NCBI GenBank assembly: GCA_948474755.1
Contig: CAOLHI010000923.1
Span: 124,001-188,000 of the forward strand
DNA length: 64,000 nt
Origin: Ctenosaura bakeri
Lineage: Eukaryota; Chordata; Lepidosauria; Squamata; Iguanidae
Direction of reading: 5' to 3'
Position numbers and translations under genes: made by a program. A model generated the notes under the pieces. That model had not been told where the DNA came from, made no database searches, and saw only the letters and a program-made list of their open reading frames with translations. This document shows, piece by piece, positions 20,901 through 28,817 of the stretch; position 1 is the stretch's first letter, and each line of letters opens with the position of its first letter.

Positions 20901-22936
20901 GATTACATAAGGATTATAAAGAGCGTCCATGATGGGTCCAGCACAGCAAAGACTGAGCAGAAGGGAATTAAATCCTCCTGAAAAGTAACTTTTCCCATGC
21001 TTAGCAAAGCATTCTATGAGAAATGCTCATTTTTCTGCTCGTTCCAACCTGGCTGGAAACGATTCGCCCCTCATTTGGAGACAGAAAAATAATTAACATC
21101 AGGTGCTCCATTACAAGGCAAGGGATGCCTCCCCCCAATACAGTCCAGAGATGGCAGAAAACAGCCAGGAAGTAAATCCAGCCCCCCAAAACGACAGCCA
21201 GACAAGGCGGGCCACACTTTCGACCCCATTTGCTACAGGGCAGCGTTGCCACATTTTCAAAATAGCAACAAGGCAGACCCAAAATTCATGGCTGTCATTA
21301 ACAAACCTGCATTCTACCAAAATGCCAAATTAAAGAATGGATTGCAAATAACCTAACCATGTATTTCTTGGTAAAATTACCATACTGTCCACAGCCTTAA
21401 ATTGCATGACACCCGTATTTCTGTCTTTAGGAAGGGTTTGTACTCCAAAATTTGGGCACCTCATTTCAGCGAAAGCAATCAAAAGAAGGGACATCCTTTA
21501 TAACAAGCGATACCTGCCAGCCCCTGTATAAGGGATAACTTTTCTGGCCCTCAAATAAGGGGCATTTCTTTTAATAAAGGACACCCACCAGCCCTATAAA
21601 AGGGATGTGTATTTTGGCCCTCAAATGGGGGACACCCCATACAATAAGAGGCAATTGTTGCTGTGCCCTTTCAAGCCATTTCTGACTTACAGTGACCGCA
21701 AGGTGACCTGTCACTGGGTTTTCTGAGGCTGAGAGTGTGTGATGCGCCCGCAGTCAGCCTGTGGGTCTCCGTGGCCGAGCGGGGAATCCAACCCAGGTCT
21801 CCAGGGCCGTAGGCCAACACTCTCGCCAGCCCTATAAGGAGCAAGCTTTCGGGTCCCCAAATACGGGATAAAAGAAGAGGACAATTTTTCATCATAGACG
21901 GATCTCACACTCTGGGTGTTTTTTGGGGACACTATGCCCCTCTCCCCGCACACATAGCCCAGGGATTGGAAGCCTGGAAGTTTTCTTTGGGGTGGCCACA
22001 AGACCCAGCGTCCCTCTGCTGGTCAGGGGATTCTCGGCACTGATGGGCAGGAGAAGCGGGTTTCCTAAGCTCCAAGGTTCCAAGACGGTTCCGATCGAGG
22101 TCCTTTGGACAGCGCTTGCCCCGGTCATGGAATTCCACGAGTCCAGGCGACAGGGACTAAAGGGTGACCCTTCCGTGTTTCCCTGCCGCCCTTCCGCCCC
22201 CTTCCTTCCCCCTTTCCCCAAAGGGAGCCAGGAGGGGAAGACAGAAGAGGCACAGAATGGCTCCGGATGAGCACCTCTGGCTGGAGAGCAAAGCCCACCG
22301 AACTCAGGGGGAGCTTACTCCTGAGTAAAGCCCCCCCCGAGTCTGGCCTACTTGGGGGGAAGCGGCCTCTGCCCCCTCCCCATCACTCGCCCAGCCCACA
22401 GGCTCCCTCCCAGTCCGTCCAGAGAAGCGGGAATCCGTGCGTGCGCTGGAGAGCCAAGCCGGGGGTCCAGAGACACCCCAAGAACCTTCTCGATCCGGGG
22501 GAGGGGGAGGGAGGGGGAACGCAGACGCACCCCAAAAAACATCCAAAGGGGCTTCCCATCCCGCCCTCCTCCCCGCCCTGGGCCCGACCCCGAGGGGAGA
22601 GATTGGGGGCAGGCGAGAGGGAGGCGCTCCCGCCGTGCGCCCTGGGCGCAAATGGAGAGGTTTCAGGGGGGACCCTCTCCCGGCCGTGGCGCGCGATTTG
22701 GGGCCCTCCCCGCCGCCCCCAAAAGGAAAAGGGGGCCCTGGCGCCCTACCGGAGGTGATCTTGGGGAGCCCCAGCACGTCCTCCGGGGTGATGACGGCTT
22801 TGCGCAGCAGCTCTTCCTCGCTGCAGGGGCCCGAAGCAGCCGCCGCCGCCGCCGCTCCCCCTCCTCCTCCGCCGGCCCCCGGAGGGGCCCCGCCGCCGCC
22901 GCCGCCGCCGCCGCTGCTGCCCTTCTTCACCTTCAT
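8791..22936 (-). CDS. UNC119: UNC119 lipid-binding chaperone, complete CDS, 5 coding exons
   Basis: Coding exons are 22750-22936, 11687-11800, 11424-11526, 9741-9913 and 8791-8903, which add to 690 nt (229 residues plus TGA). All four introns are GT-AG and phases agree. The protein starts MKVKKG as in UNC119A, not UNC119B. It has a Gly/Ala-rich disordered N-terminus (about residues 7-38), the EDVLGL motif, and then the PDE6-delta/UNC119 beta-sandwich with [29 protein letters not shown] and the C-terminal [10 protein letters not shown]. In known family members this fold binds N-myristoylated cargo such as transducin alpha and NPHP3 and delivers it to cilia and photoreceptor outer segments. Human UNC119 is 240 residues, so length fits. 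Intron 1 is unusually long (10.9 kb) and full of repeats. Next gene upstream is PIGS, same strand, as in human. Confidence 0.95.
9212..9440. mobile_element. Foldback DNA element, full copy
   Basis: The left arm GCCATTTCCACACTAGAGTG...TTATAGCGCGATGATTCC is inverted at the right end (GGGATCATCGCGCTATAACA...TGCGGAAATGGC). The arms of about 90 bp end in GGGAGGGGCCGGC, and a CR1-like scrap (TTTGAGGTCTCTTCCAACTC) forms the loop. It lies in UNC119 intron 4 sequence near exon 5. Confidence 0.8.
9741..9913 (-). CDS. UNC119: UNC119 coding exon 4
   Basis: 173 nt. It encodes [20 protein letters not shown] through the [19 protein letters not shown] motif. Its acceptor (CCGCTGCAG) lies about 21 nt from the 3' end of a CR1 element. 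Confidence 0.95.
9935..10855 (-). mobile_element. CR1 LINE, 3' part with reverse transcriptase C-terminus
   Basis: Read on the minus strand it encodes the end of a CR1 reverse transcriptase over 10277-10804: [40 protein letters not shown] and [16 protein letters not shown]. The non-coding CR1 tail follows, with the TTCCAACTCTACATTTC-type end at 9935. It is 5'-truncated. It sits in UNC119 intron 3 in the same sense as the gene, its 3' end about 21 nt from the exon 4 acceptor. Confidence 0.93.
11424..11526 (-). CDS. UNC119: UNC119 coding exon 3
   Basis: 103 nt. It encodes a variable linker ([10 protein letters not shown]) and then the nearly invariant [20 protein letters not shown]. It lies only 160 nt from exon 2, and the pair is bracketed by oppositely oriented CR1 copies. 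Confidence 0.95.
11687..11800 (-). CDS. UNC119: UNC119 coding exon 2
   Basis: 114 nt. It encodes [20 protein letters not shown] and [18 protein letters not shown], the first strands of the lipid-binding sandwich. The acceptor is TTCCGGCAG and the donor is GTGAGC. Confidence 0.95.
12040..12265. mobile_element. MER2-like (Tigger/pogo-type) non-autonomous DNA element
   Basis: Ends resemble the MER2/Tigger pattern: CCTTCCATATCCGTGGATTC and CAACTAACCAGGGCTTGAAA on the left, GGTTAGTGGATACCGAGGGC on the right, in inverted relation. The family name is from memory. Confidence 0.6.
13678..14110. promoter_or_regulatory. CpG-rich block with three RFX-like X-boxes in UNC119 intron 1
   Basis: GC- and CpG-rich, unlike the surrounding intron. 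It has a perfect palindromic X-box GTTGCCATGGCAAC at 13880-13893, a second close match GTTGCCATGGAGAC at 13963-13976, and a weaker ATTGCCATGGAGAA at 13766-13779. RFX factors bind such X-boxes in ciliary genes. It could be an enhancer or an alternative promoter of UNC119 (inference). Confidence 0.5.
14130..15600. repeat. 146-bp minisatellite array in UNC119 intron 1
   Basis: Six near-identical units start with ATGGGCTTCTTGGAATGGCC at 14658, 14804, 14950, 15096, 15242 and 15388, a 146-bp period. Older diverged units of about 100-130 bp precede them from 14130. Each unit carries two copies of a CTGCAATTCCCACCATCC / CTACAGCTCCCATAATCC motif, a (CCCT)n tract and CACTCACACAGAGCAG. Units differ mainly at AGGCAACAGC versus AGGCAGCAGC. 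Confidence 0.95.
14402..14427. repeat. (CA)n microsatellite
   Basis: About thirteen CA units following a short (CT)n tract, inside the older part of the minisatellite. Confidence 0.9.
16805..17495 (+). mobile_element. CR1 LINE, 3' part
   Basis: It encodes [40 protein letters not shown] and the RT C-terminus. The standard CR1 3'UTR follows and it ends in repeated TGATTCTATGATTCTATGAT. It is antisense to UNC119 and inverted relative to the copy at 9935-10855. Confidence 0.93.
17643..17906. mobile_element. Foldback DNA element with enlarged, diverged loop
   Basis: The left end GGCCATTTCCACACTAGACTGT and right end ATAACAGCCTAGTGCGGAAATGGCC are inverted. Inner arms are diverged and the loop holds extra sequence (about 17740-17815). 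Confidence 0.75.
18570..18752. mobile_element. Foldback DNA element, nearly perfect palindrome
   Basis: About 180 bp with two arms of about 88 bp meeting at GGGGCCGGCCGGCCCC. Ends are TTTCCGCACTGGACTGTTAT and ATAACAGTCCAGTGTGGAAA. The near-perfect arm identity suggests this is the youngest copy in the window. Confidence 0.9.
18772..18915 (-). repeat. tRNA-derived SINE, reverse
   Basis: Reverse copy of the SINE body: GGTTTTCTGGGGCTGAGAGT, AAGGTCTCCCAATGGGTTTC and, at the tRNA end, CACTCTACTACACTGCC. Confidence 0.75.
19080..19232 (+). repeat. SINE tail copy
   Basis: GGGTCACCATAAGTCAGAAA and GAAGGCACACAACC are the characteristic 3' end. The 5' part is rearranged. Confidence 0.65.
19915..20060 (+). 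mobile_element. CR1 LINE fragment
   Basis: TTTTCTGCTGCTCCAGAGAC and CAATTCCATCTAAACGTTAG match the CR1 3' region. Truncated on both sides. Confidence 0.75.
21470..21890. repeat. Tandem repeat of ~80 bp split by a SINE
   Basis: Units with GCCAGCCCCTGTATAAGGGA / GCCAGCCCTATAAAAGGG and GGCCCTCAAATAAGGGG recur about three times. A reverse SINE at about 21655-21830 interrupts the array, and the last unit resumes at 21827. Confidence 0.75.
21655..21832 (-). repeat. tRNA-derived SINE, reverse
   Basis: CATTTCTGACTTACAGTGAC at the tail and GGAATCCAACCCAGGTCTCC at the B-box side. It is inserted into a tandem repeat. Confidence 0.75.
22750..22936 (-). CDS. UNC119: UNC119 coding exon 1
   Basis: Start codon is at 22934-22936 in a GGAGCC context. 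The exon encodes MKVKKG, a Gly run, an APPGAG spacer, a second Gly run and an Ala run, then the conserved [10 protein letters not shown]. The donor GTAGGG follows 22750 and leaves one base of a split codon. Confidence 0.93.
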
Positions 22937-23270
22937 GGCTCCGCCGCCGGGGACCGGGATGCTCCCTCCGCCGCCGCCGGTGCTGAAGATGGAGGAGGAG
23001 GAGGAGGGAGGGAGGGAGGGAGGCGGCGGCGGCCTCGCGCATCCCCGCCCGGCCAGGCCCGGCCAAGCGCCCCCTCTAAGCGCCTTTGCGGCCGCAAATC
23101 CGCCTCGCCGGCCCCGGCTCCGCCCCGGGGAGGGGAGGGGCGAGGGTGGGGGGCGGGGAGGGGAGGGGGCAACAGGGCGCCCCGGAGCACGTGCAGAGCG
23201 CCGCCCCCTCGCCGGGCCGGGCCTCTCCCTCTGGGGGCTGCCTGGCCAAAGGCTTCCAAATGAATGGCAC
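22937..23270 (-). promoter_or_regulatory. UNC119: UNC119 promoter and 5'UTR, CpG island
   Basis: Strongly CpG-rich sequence extends upstream of the UNC119 start and back across exon 1 (to about 22440). It contains a (CCTCC)n-type pyrimidine tract in the 5'UTR sense strand and GC-box-like GCCCCTCCCC and CTCCGCCCCGG sequences. No TATA box was seen. The start site cannot be placed exactly. Confidence 0.65.
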
Positions 23271-23289
23271 CTCTTTTTTCTTTAGAGGA

Positions 23290-23720
23290 GGGAAAGGGGG
23301 GTTGGGGATGCGCCAAGGGGGCCTCTGGGCATGTGCAGAGCGCCCGGAATCCAGCACAGGGAAGAGAGGGGGAGTCCCCATTCTGCTGAACTGCCAGAGT
23401 GGAGGTGTGATTAGAATATAATCTATAGTCTATAATTGGGTTGGGGATGCGCCGGGGGGCCTCTGGGCATGTGCAGAGCGCCCGGAATCCAGCATAGGGA
23501 AGAGAAAGGGAGTCTCCATTCTGCTGAACTGCCAGAGTGGGGGTGTGATTAGATTATAATCTACAGTCTATAATTGGGTTGGGGATGCGCCGGGGGGCCT
23601 CTGGGCATGTGCAAAGTGCCTGGAATCCAGCACAGGGAAGAGAAAGGGAGTCCCCATTCTGCTGAACTGCAGAGTGGGGGTGTGATTAGAATATAATCTA
23701 CAGTCTATAATCTATAGTCT
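23290..23720. repeat. ~140-bp tandem triplication upstream of UNC119
   Basis: Three copies of a block begin GGTTGGGGATGCGCC, pass through CCTCTGGGCATGTGCAGAGC and end in AT-rich GATTATAATCTACAGTCTAT. A diverged further copy lies at about 23790-24110. Confidence 0.9.
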
Positions 23721-25554
23721 AAACTATGAAGATTATAGATTATGGACTATAAAGATAATAGGTTATAGATTATTTTTGCAAGAGGGGAGAGTTTGGGAAT
23801 GGACCAAGAGTGCTCCTGGGCATGTGCAGAGTGTCTATAAGATGCTATGGGGAAGAGAGCAGGCAGGAAGTGGGGGAGTCCAGACCCTGCAAGATCTGAC
23901 CGCTGCCCTACCTCGCTGGATTGGGGTGAAGGTGTCATTAGATGCTTTTCAATTCAATTTTTTGCAAAAGGAGGCAGGGTTCAGAATGCACCTGGGCCTG
24001 TGCAAAGTGCCTCTACGGTGGCAGAGAGAAGAGACTTGGGGTGGGGATCCGGATTGGGTACCTTCAAGACTGCCCTACACTGCAGGGGTGCTGTTAGGGG
24101 GGTATGAGAAAATGGTTTAATTAAAAAAAAAGAGGAGGTGGGCTGGGAGTGGGGCAGGTGGGCTGCTGGCCATGTGCCGGGTTTGCCCCACCTCACAGGG
24201 TTGTTGTGTGGAGATACGGTGTTTCTCCAAAGAGCAACAGGAGAGGAAAGTGTAACTTGCGGCAAAGGCAATAAGACAAAAGAGCGACTTTGGAAGGGAG
24301 GCACGAGGTAGGGCAGAAAAAGGAGCGGAGCTGGGTGGCCACTGAGCATGTGCAGAGTGCCTATAATGAGGCAGGGGAGTAAGATCGAGGCGTGCGCCTG
24401 CCGTCCAGATTTCCTTTGGGTCCATTAGCACAACCAAGAGTCGGGGATGATGGAAAGCGCAGTCAGAAAGCCATGGAGGTTAGCTTTTCAGACCAGTTCT
24501 GTCCATTTTTCTGAGCATTTAGGGATAGAAACTGGACCCCGAACCTCAAAAAATGAGCCCAGTTTCTATCACTTCATAACTTTTTGGTGCTCCTAACCCC
24601 AATGTATTCAGCAATAATAAACTCACTGCCTGCCCACTGCCCTCTCCTGCGGTCAGGATGGGGGGAAATGAGTCTGTTGGCCACCATCGCTGCATCTTGT
24701 GGCAGGGAGTTCCACAGATCAATAAGCGCTTGCTGTGATTCTTCCCCAAATCTTCCAGCCTTGTGCTGGGAATGATGAAAAACCAAACTGAGCTCCTTCC
24801 AGCCTTTTTTTTTATAAGCCTTCCATCATCTCACCTTTTTCGCTTCTAAGCAAAATAAAACCCCAAGTGGCCAAACTTTTCCTCCTAAAAACCTATAAAA
24901 TTCTTAATTGCTTTTCGCACAGACATGTTAATAGCAATGGAGAATTTTTACGGGAAGCATGAAACTCGAGGCCGCCCCGAGATTGCAATTCCCAGCAACC
25001 CCATAGCCAATATGGAAGAATGCTGGGTGATACACTCCATAGCATTTGGAGGATTTTAGGATCGGCACCCCAGGTCGGACCCAGCTTCGAACTCTTATCT
25101 TTGGAGATGTTATGTATATTAAATATCGTCTGTACGTTGTATATGTAGGATGTTGTATTTGTAATCAGTTATTGTATGCAGGTGATATCATGTATTAAAA
25201 TGATAATAAAATGTTACCAAAAAAAATCCCAACTGAACCAGGAAAATGACTGGATCCAGTCACTTAATTAGCTCCATGCCTGGCCTACCTTGCAGGGCTG
25301 TTGTGAGGACAGAAGTAGGGGGGAAAGAAAACAGCTCATCCGTGTCAATTCTCAGCTCATTGGAAAGTAAAATTACAATAGGCTTCCTAAATCTAAATGC
25401 CAGATTTAAGTCAATAATTCATATAAACTCCATTATTTTTTTAAAAAAAAGCCCTGGAAATTTTATGATTTGGAGGTTAATGAAGCTATGCGGAAGAGAA
25501 AAAAGGGGAGGTGCACCCCATAATATTTTTTTCTTCACAAAAAAACACGGTTAG
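23721..25554. other. UNC119-PIGS intergenic stretch, repeats only
   Basis: It holds diverged copies of the triplicated block, SINE-like tails (CCTTGCAGGGCTGTTGTGAG near 25288), an old LINE-like scrap around 24600-24770 (GTGGCAGGGAGTTCCACAGA) and AT-rich sequence. No exon was recognised. Confidence 0.6.
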
Positions 25555-25574
25555 GAAGGGGGTAACAAACACCT

Positions 25575-25580
25575 TTTATT
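25575..25580 (-). terminator. PIGS: PIGS polyadenylation signal
   Basis: AATAAA on the minus strand, about 430 nt after the PIGS stop, in an A/T-rich context. It gives a 3'UTR of roughly 450 nt. Confidence 0.6.
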
Positions 25581-25817
25581 TTAAACAAAAAAACAGGGGG
25601 AAATAAATAAACTTGGAGGGGAGAGAATGGGCAAAACCCAAAAAAAGTAACTTCCCATCAGTGGGGAAATAACTTCCTGCCAGAGACTCAACAGCACCCC
25701 TTTAGTGTCCAGGATTGGGGGGGGACCCACAACTAATAATAAAAAACACACACACAGACAGAGCACCCCGTTCGAATCCTGTTATAATCCTAGGAGAGTT
25801 TGATAGCTTCAGAGGCT

Positions 25818-25915
25818 GGAAAAGTAACTTTTTTGGACCACAACTCCCAGCATCCCCCAGCCAGCACAGCTGGCTGGGGGATGCTGGGAGTTGTGGTCCA
25901 AAAAAGTTACTTTCC
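25818..25915. repeat. Near-perfect inverted repeat in the PIGS 3'UTR
   Basis: Left arm GGAAAAGTAACTTTTTTGGA...CAGCATCCCCCAGCCAG and right arm CTGGCTGGGGGATGCTG...AAAAAAGTTACTTTCC are inverted over about 47 bp, with a 5-nt loop CACAG and one base difference. In the PIGS mRNA it would form a long hairpin. Confidence 0.92.
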
Positions 25916-26007
25916 CCATTCTGGAAGCAACCAAATCCCAGCTCTTCTTCCTCCAATCTCCTTCGTGGATTCGCCGTCCTCCGTGCGAAAGGGGCGAAAC
26001 AGGTCCC

Positions 26008-26282
26008 TCAGTCCATTTTGGTCGCCTCTTTCTCGCCCTTCCGGCCCTCCCGGAGGATCTTCGCCAGCGAGAAGACGATGGGGACGGCCATGGGGAGGAA
26101 GAGCGGGATGTAGATGGCGAACTTCTGGTCGTCGGGGAAGTAGAGGAGGTGGAGGAGGGACGGGTGGAAAAGGCCCGCTCGGAGGAGGTGACGGCCGCCT
26201 TGCTGGCCTGGAAGGCCGAGTCCAGGCGGCCCCCTTCCAGCTCCCGCAGGGCCTTTCGGGCCGACTCCACGGCGTGGTACAC
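26008..26282 (-). CDS. PIGS: PIGS coding exon 12, frameshifted as given
   Basis: It enters in the frame giving [20 protein letters not shown] to VTSSERAF. The rest of the family sequence ([20 protein letters not shown] to the ATKMD end and TGA at 26008-26010) lies one frame over. The exon is 275 nt where 276 would be in frame. As written, translation runs on to about 25809 without the C-terminal membrane segment. Confidence 0.9.
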
Positions 26283-28784
26283 CTGGGTTAAAAAACCAAA
26301 AACAGAGAGCGAGGCACAAGGTTAGCCGCCCACCGACAGTTTTCGGAAAGAGAGGAACCAGGACTTTTAAAAAGCGGCTGGAAAAACTGGACAGCAGAGG
26401 ATTAATCGGGATTCTCCCTGCCCGCTCTGTCTACTAGCCGGCCCCGTACCTCCGAAGCCACGTCGTCCTTGATGACGATGTTCCCGATCTTATCCAGGAG
26501 CTGGGCTAGCGAGGTCAGGGTGGTGGAGACGGTAGCCACGTTCTCCACCGTACGAGCCCACAGCAGGCGGTCCAGCTCCCAGTCGGAGAGGCCCTCGTTC
26601 CCAGGGTTCGCCAGCAGGGCCCCGTCCGGTAGCGGCCCCGGAGAGATCCCAAAAAGCAGCCTGGGAGAAGAAGGGGAAGAGAACGCAAGGCATGGCAGCG
26701 GAGCTGCAAAGCCCGACGGTTTGCTCCGCGGAGGCCGTAAACGGGAAGGAATTTATTTCCATCATCGGCAACGTGGGTGCCACAACTTTCCGTATAGTAG
26801 CCAAGTTGGCTTTCCTTCTCCCTGCTCTTCGGACCCACAGCCCTGTGAGGTTGGCTAAGCTAGGACACAGAATGAATGTGAGAACGACCACGGCAGTCAC
26901 CGGTAAAGACAGTAGTTGTGGCAGAAAGGATGGAAACTTATTAATTATGGTTCCGTCCCATCTTTGCTCCAATGAAATCTTGGCACTCCTCTTCACAACA
27001 ACCCTGTGGGGTGGGCTCAGAGATATAAATCAGAAAATGGGTGTTGGACTGGGACTTGGGTCAGCTTGTCAAAAAAGCCACCACACTGAACAGGTCTCAT
27101 ACTCCGTCCTTCTCTGACCTACCTGGCAGGGGTGTTGTAAGGACGAAGTGGGGAGGAGAATCCGTGAGTCCCACCTTGAACCCACCAGTGGGAAAAGTGC
27201 AGGCTGAATATAACCAGTCCAGACTGAACAAATGCATTTTGGAATTGTTTCACTGTGCACTTTTACCCTCTGAATATTCTGCATTTTAAACTGTGCACGT
27301 TTCGTCTGATTTCATTACGAGACTGGGTGAAAAGTGAGTCATAAATCTAAAATAACATGTCCTACATGAGCCTGGATTAAGACTGGGATTGGTCCGGGAA
27401 GGGAAGACAAGTGGCCTCTCCGAGTGCCAAAAAATTCTGTCGGTCAGAAGAGGGTGAAATTTCAAAGCTCACCGCAGCTGGGCCAAGAAGACCCCCATCA
27501 CTGCCGCCACGTCCACGTCCACCCTCCTCGGGAGGGAGGTCTCGTTGGCCGTCTCGGGCTCCACGTTGTACACCTGTCAGGAGAGAACGACGGCGTGCCG
27601 AGGAACGACTTTTAAGAAAATAGGCCACACCCCTCGATTTATTTGCGGGAGGGGCTTCTGGGACCCCCACCCACCTCCTCACCATGATCCCGCCCCAGCG
27701 CGGGCTGTGGAAGGCGTTGGTCGGCACGGCCGCCCCGTCCTTGTCCTGGATGTAGAGAGGCGAGTGCAGATGCTCCGGGACGTACAGCAAGAAGTTGACC
27801 ACCGGGTAGAGCGAGGAGGCACTGGACCCTGCAATGGGGGGGAAAAGGTGGGCTCTTCAGCCCCCAAATCCTGCAACATGGGGGGGGAACCTGGGAGACT
27901 CTCCACCCGGCCGCCCTCCCAGGCTCAGGTCCAATTAAGGAATTAGTTAACCGTCCCACCTTTATAATCTCTCTCTCTCTATAATACAGCTAGGATAAAT
28001 AGCTAGAAATAGTCACAAGTGGAGAGACAGAGATGATGGACAGACAGATGGATGGATGGATGGATGGATGGATGGATGGATGGATGGACAGAGAGACTGA
28101 CAGATGGACATAGATGGATAGACAGATAAATGGATGATAGACAGATGGACAGATAGACAGATTGATCAACTGATAGATAGACATCCTATATATACGGTAA
28201 TACAGCTGGAGGAAAAATGGAAGTAACAGATAGAAAAGAGAGAGAGGTATGGATATGTGGAGGGGAGGTTAAAATGGATGGACGGACGGATGGACAGATG
28301 GACAGACAAGCGGGTAGCCAGACAGACTGGCATCTTATATATAATGCTGCTAAACAGATAAATAAGAGGTAAATACATAAGCAAGAGGGAGAGCTATTGG
28401 CAGACTGGTGAGGGAGAGAGAGAAGGGGACGGGCAGAGGGATGGACAGATGGACAAATATCCTATCAATAAAATAGCTGGCTAGAGAGATAAACCAGCAC
28501 GGTGTCACGATTTTAGCCGTGGACTAAGACCCCAGACACCAGAGTCCGCTTCCTCGCTCGGCCACAGAAACCCACTGGGTCATTTCCGACTTACGGCAAC
28601 CCTAAAAGAAACCAATCCTGGGCGTTTCTAGGGCTGAGAGTATGTGACTCACCCAGTGGGTTTCCTTGGCCAAGCAGGGAATCGGATCTTTGTCTCCGGG
28701 GCTGTAGTCCAACATTCTAACCACTACACCATACTGTCTCTCGATGTATTTCATGTATAAGCAAATACAGGTATTCCAAATTCA

Positions 28785-28817
<33 letters not shown>

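Noticed and set aside
22352..23285. Two long plus-strand open frames (303 and 282 codons) over the UNC119 first exon
   Set aside because: They are antisense shadows of a GC-rich exon and CpG island, with Pro/Gly/Ala low complexity and no recognisable domain.
23750..24120. Possible extra exon upstream of UNC119
   Set aside because: Open frames there follow diverged copies of the triplicated repeat, with no conserved peptide or splice pair.
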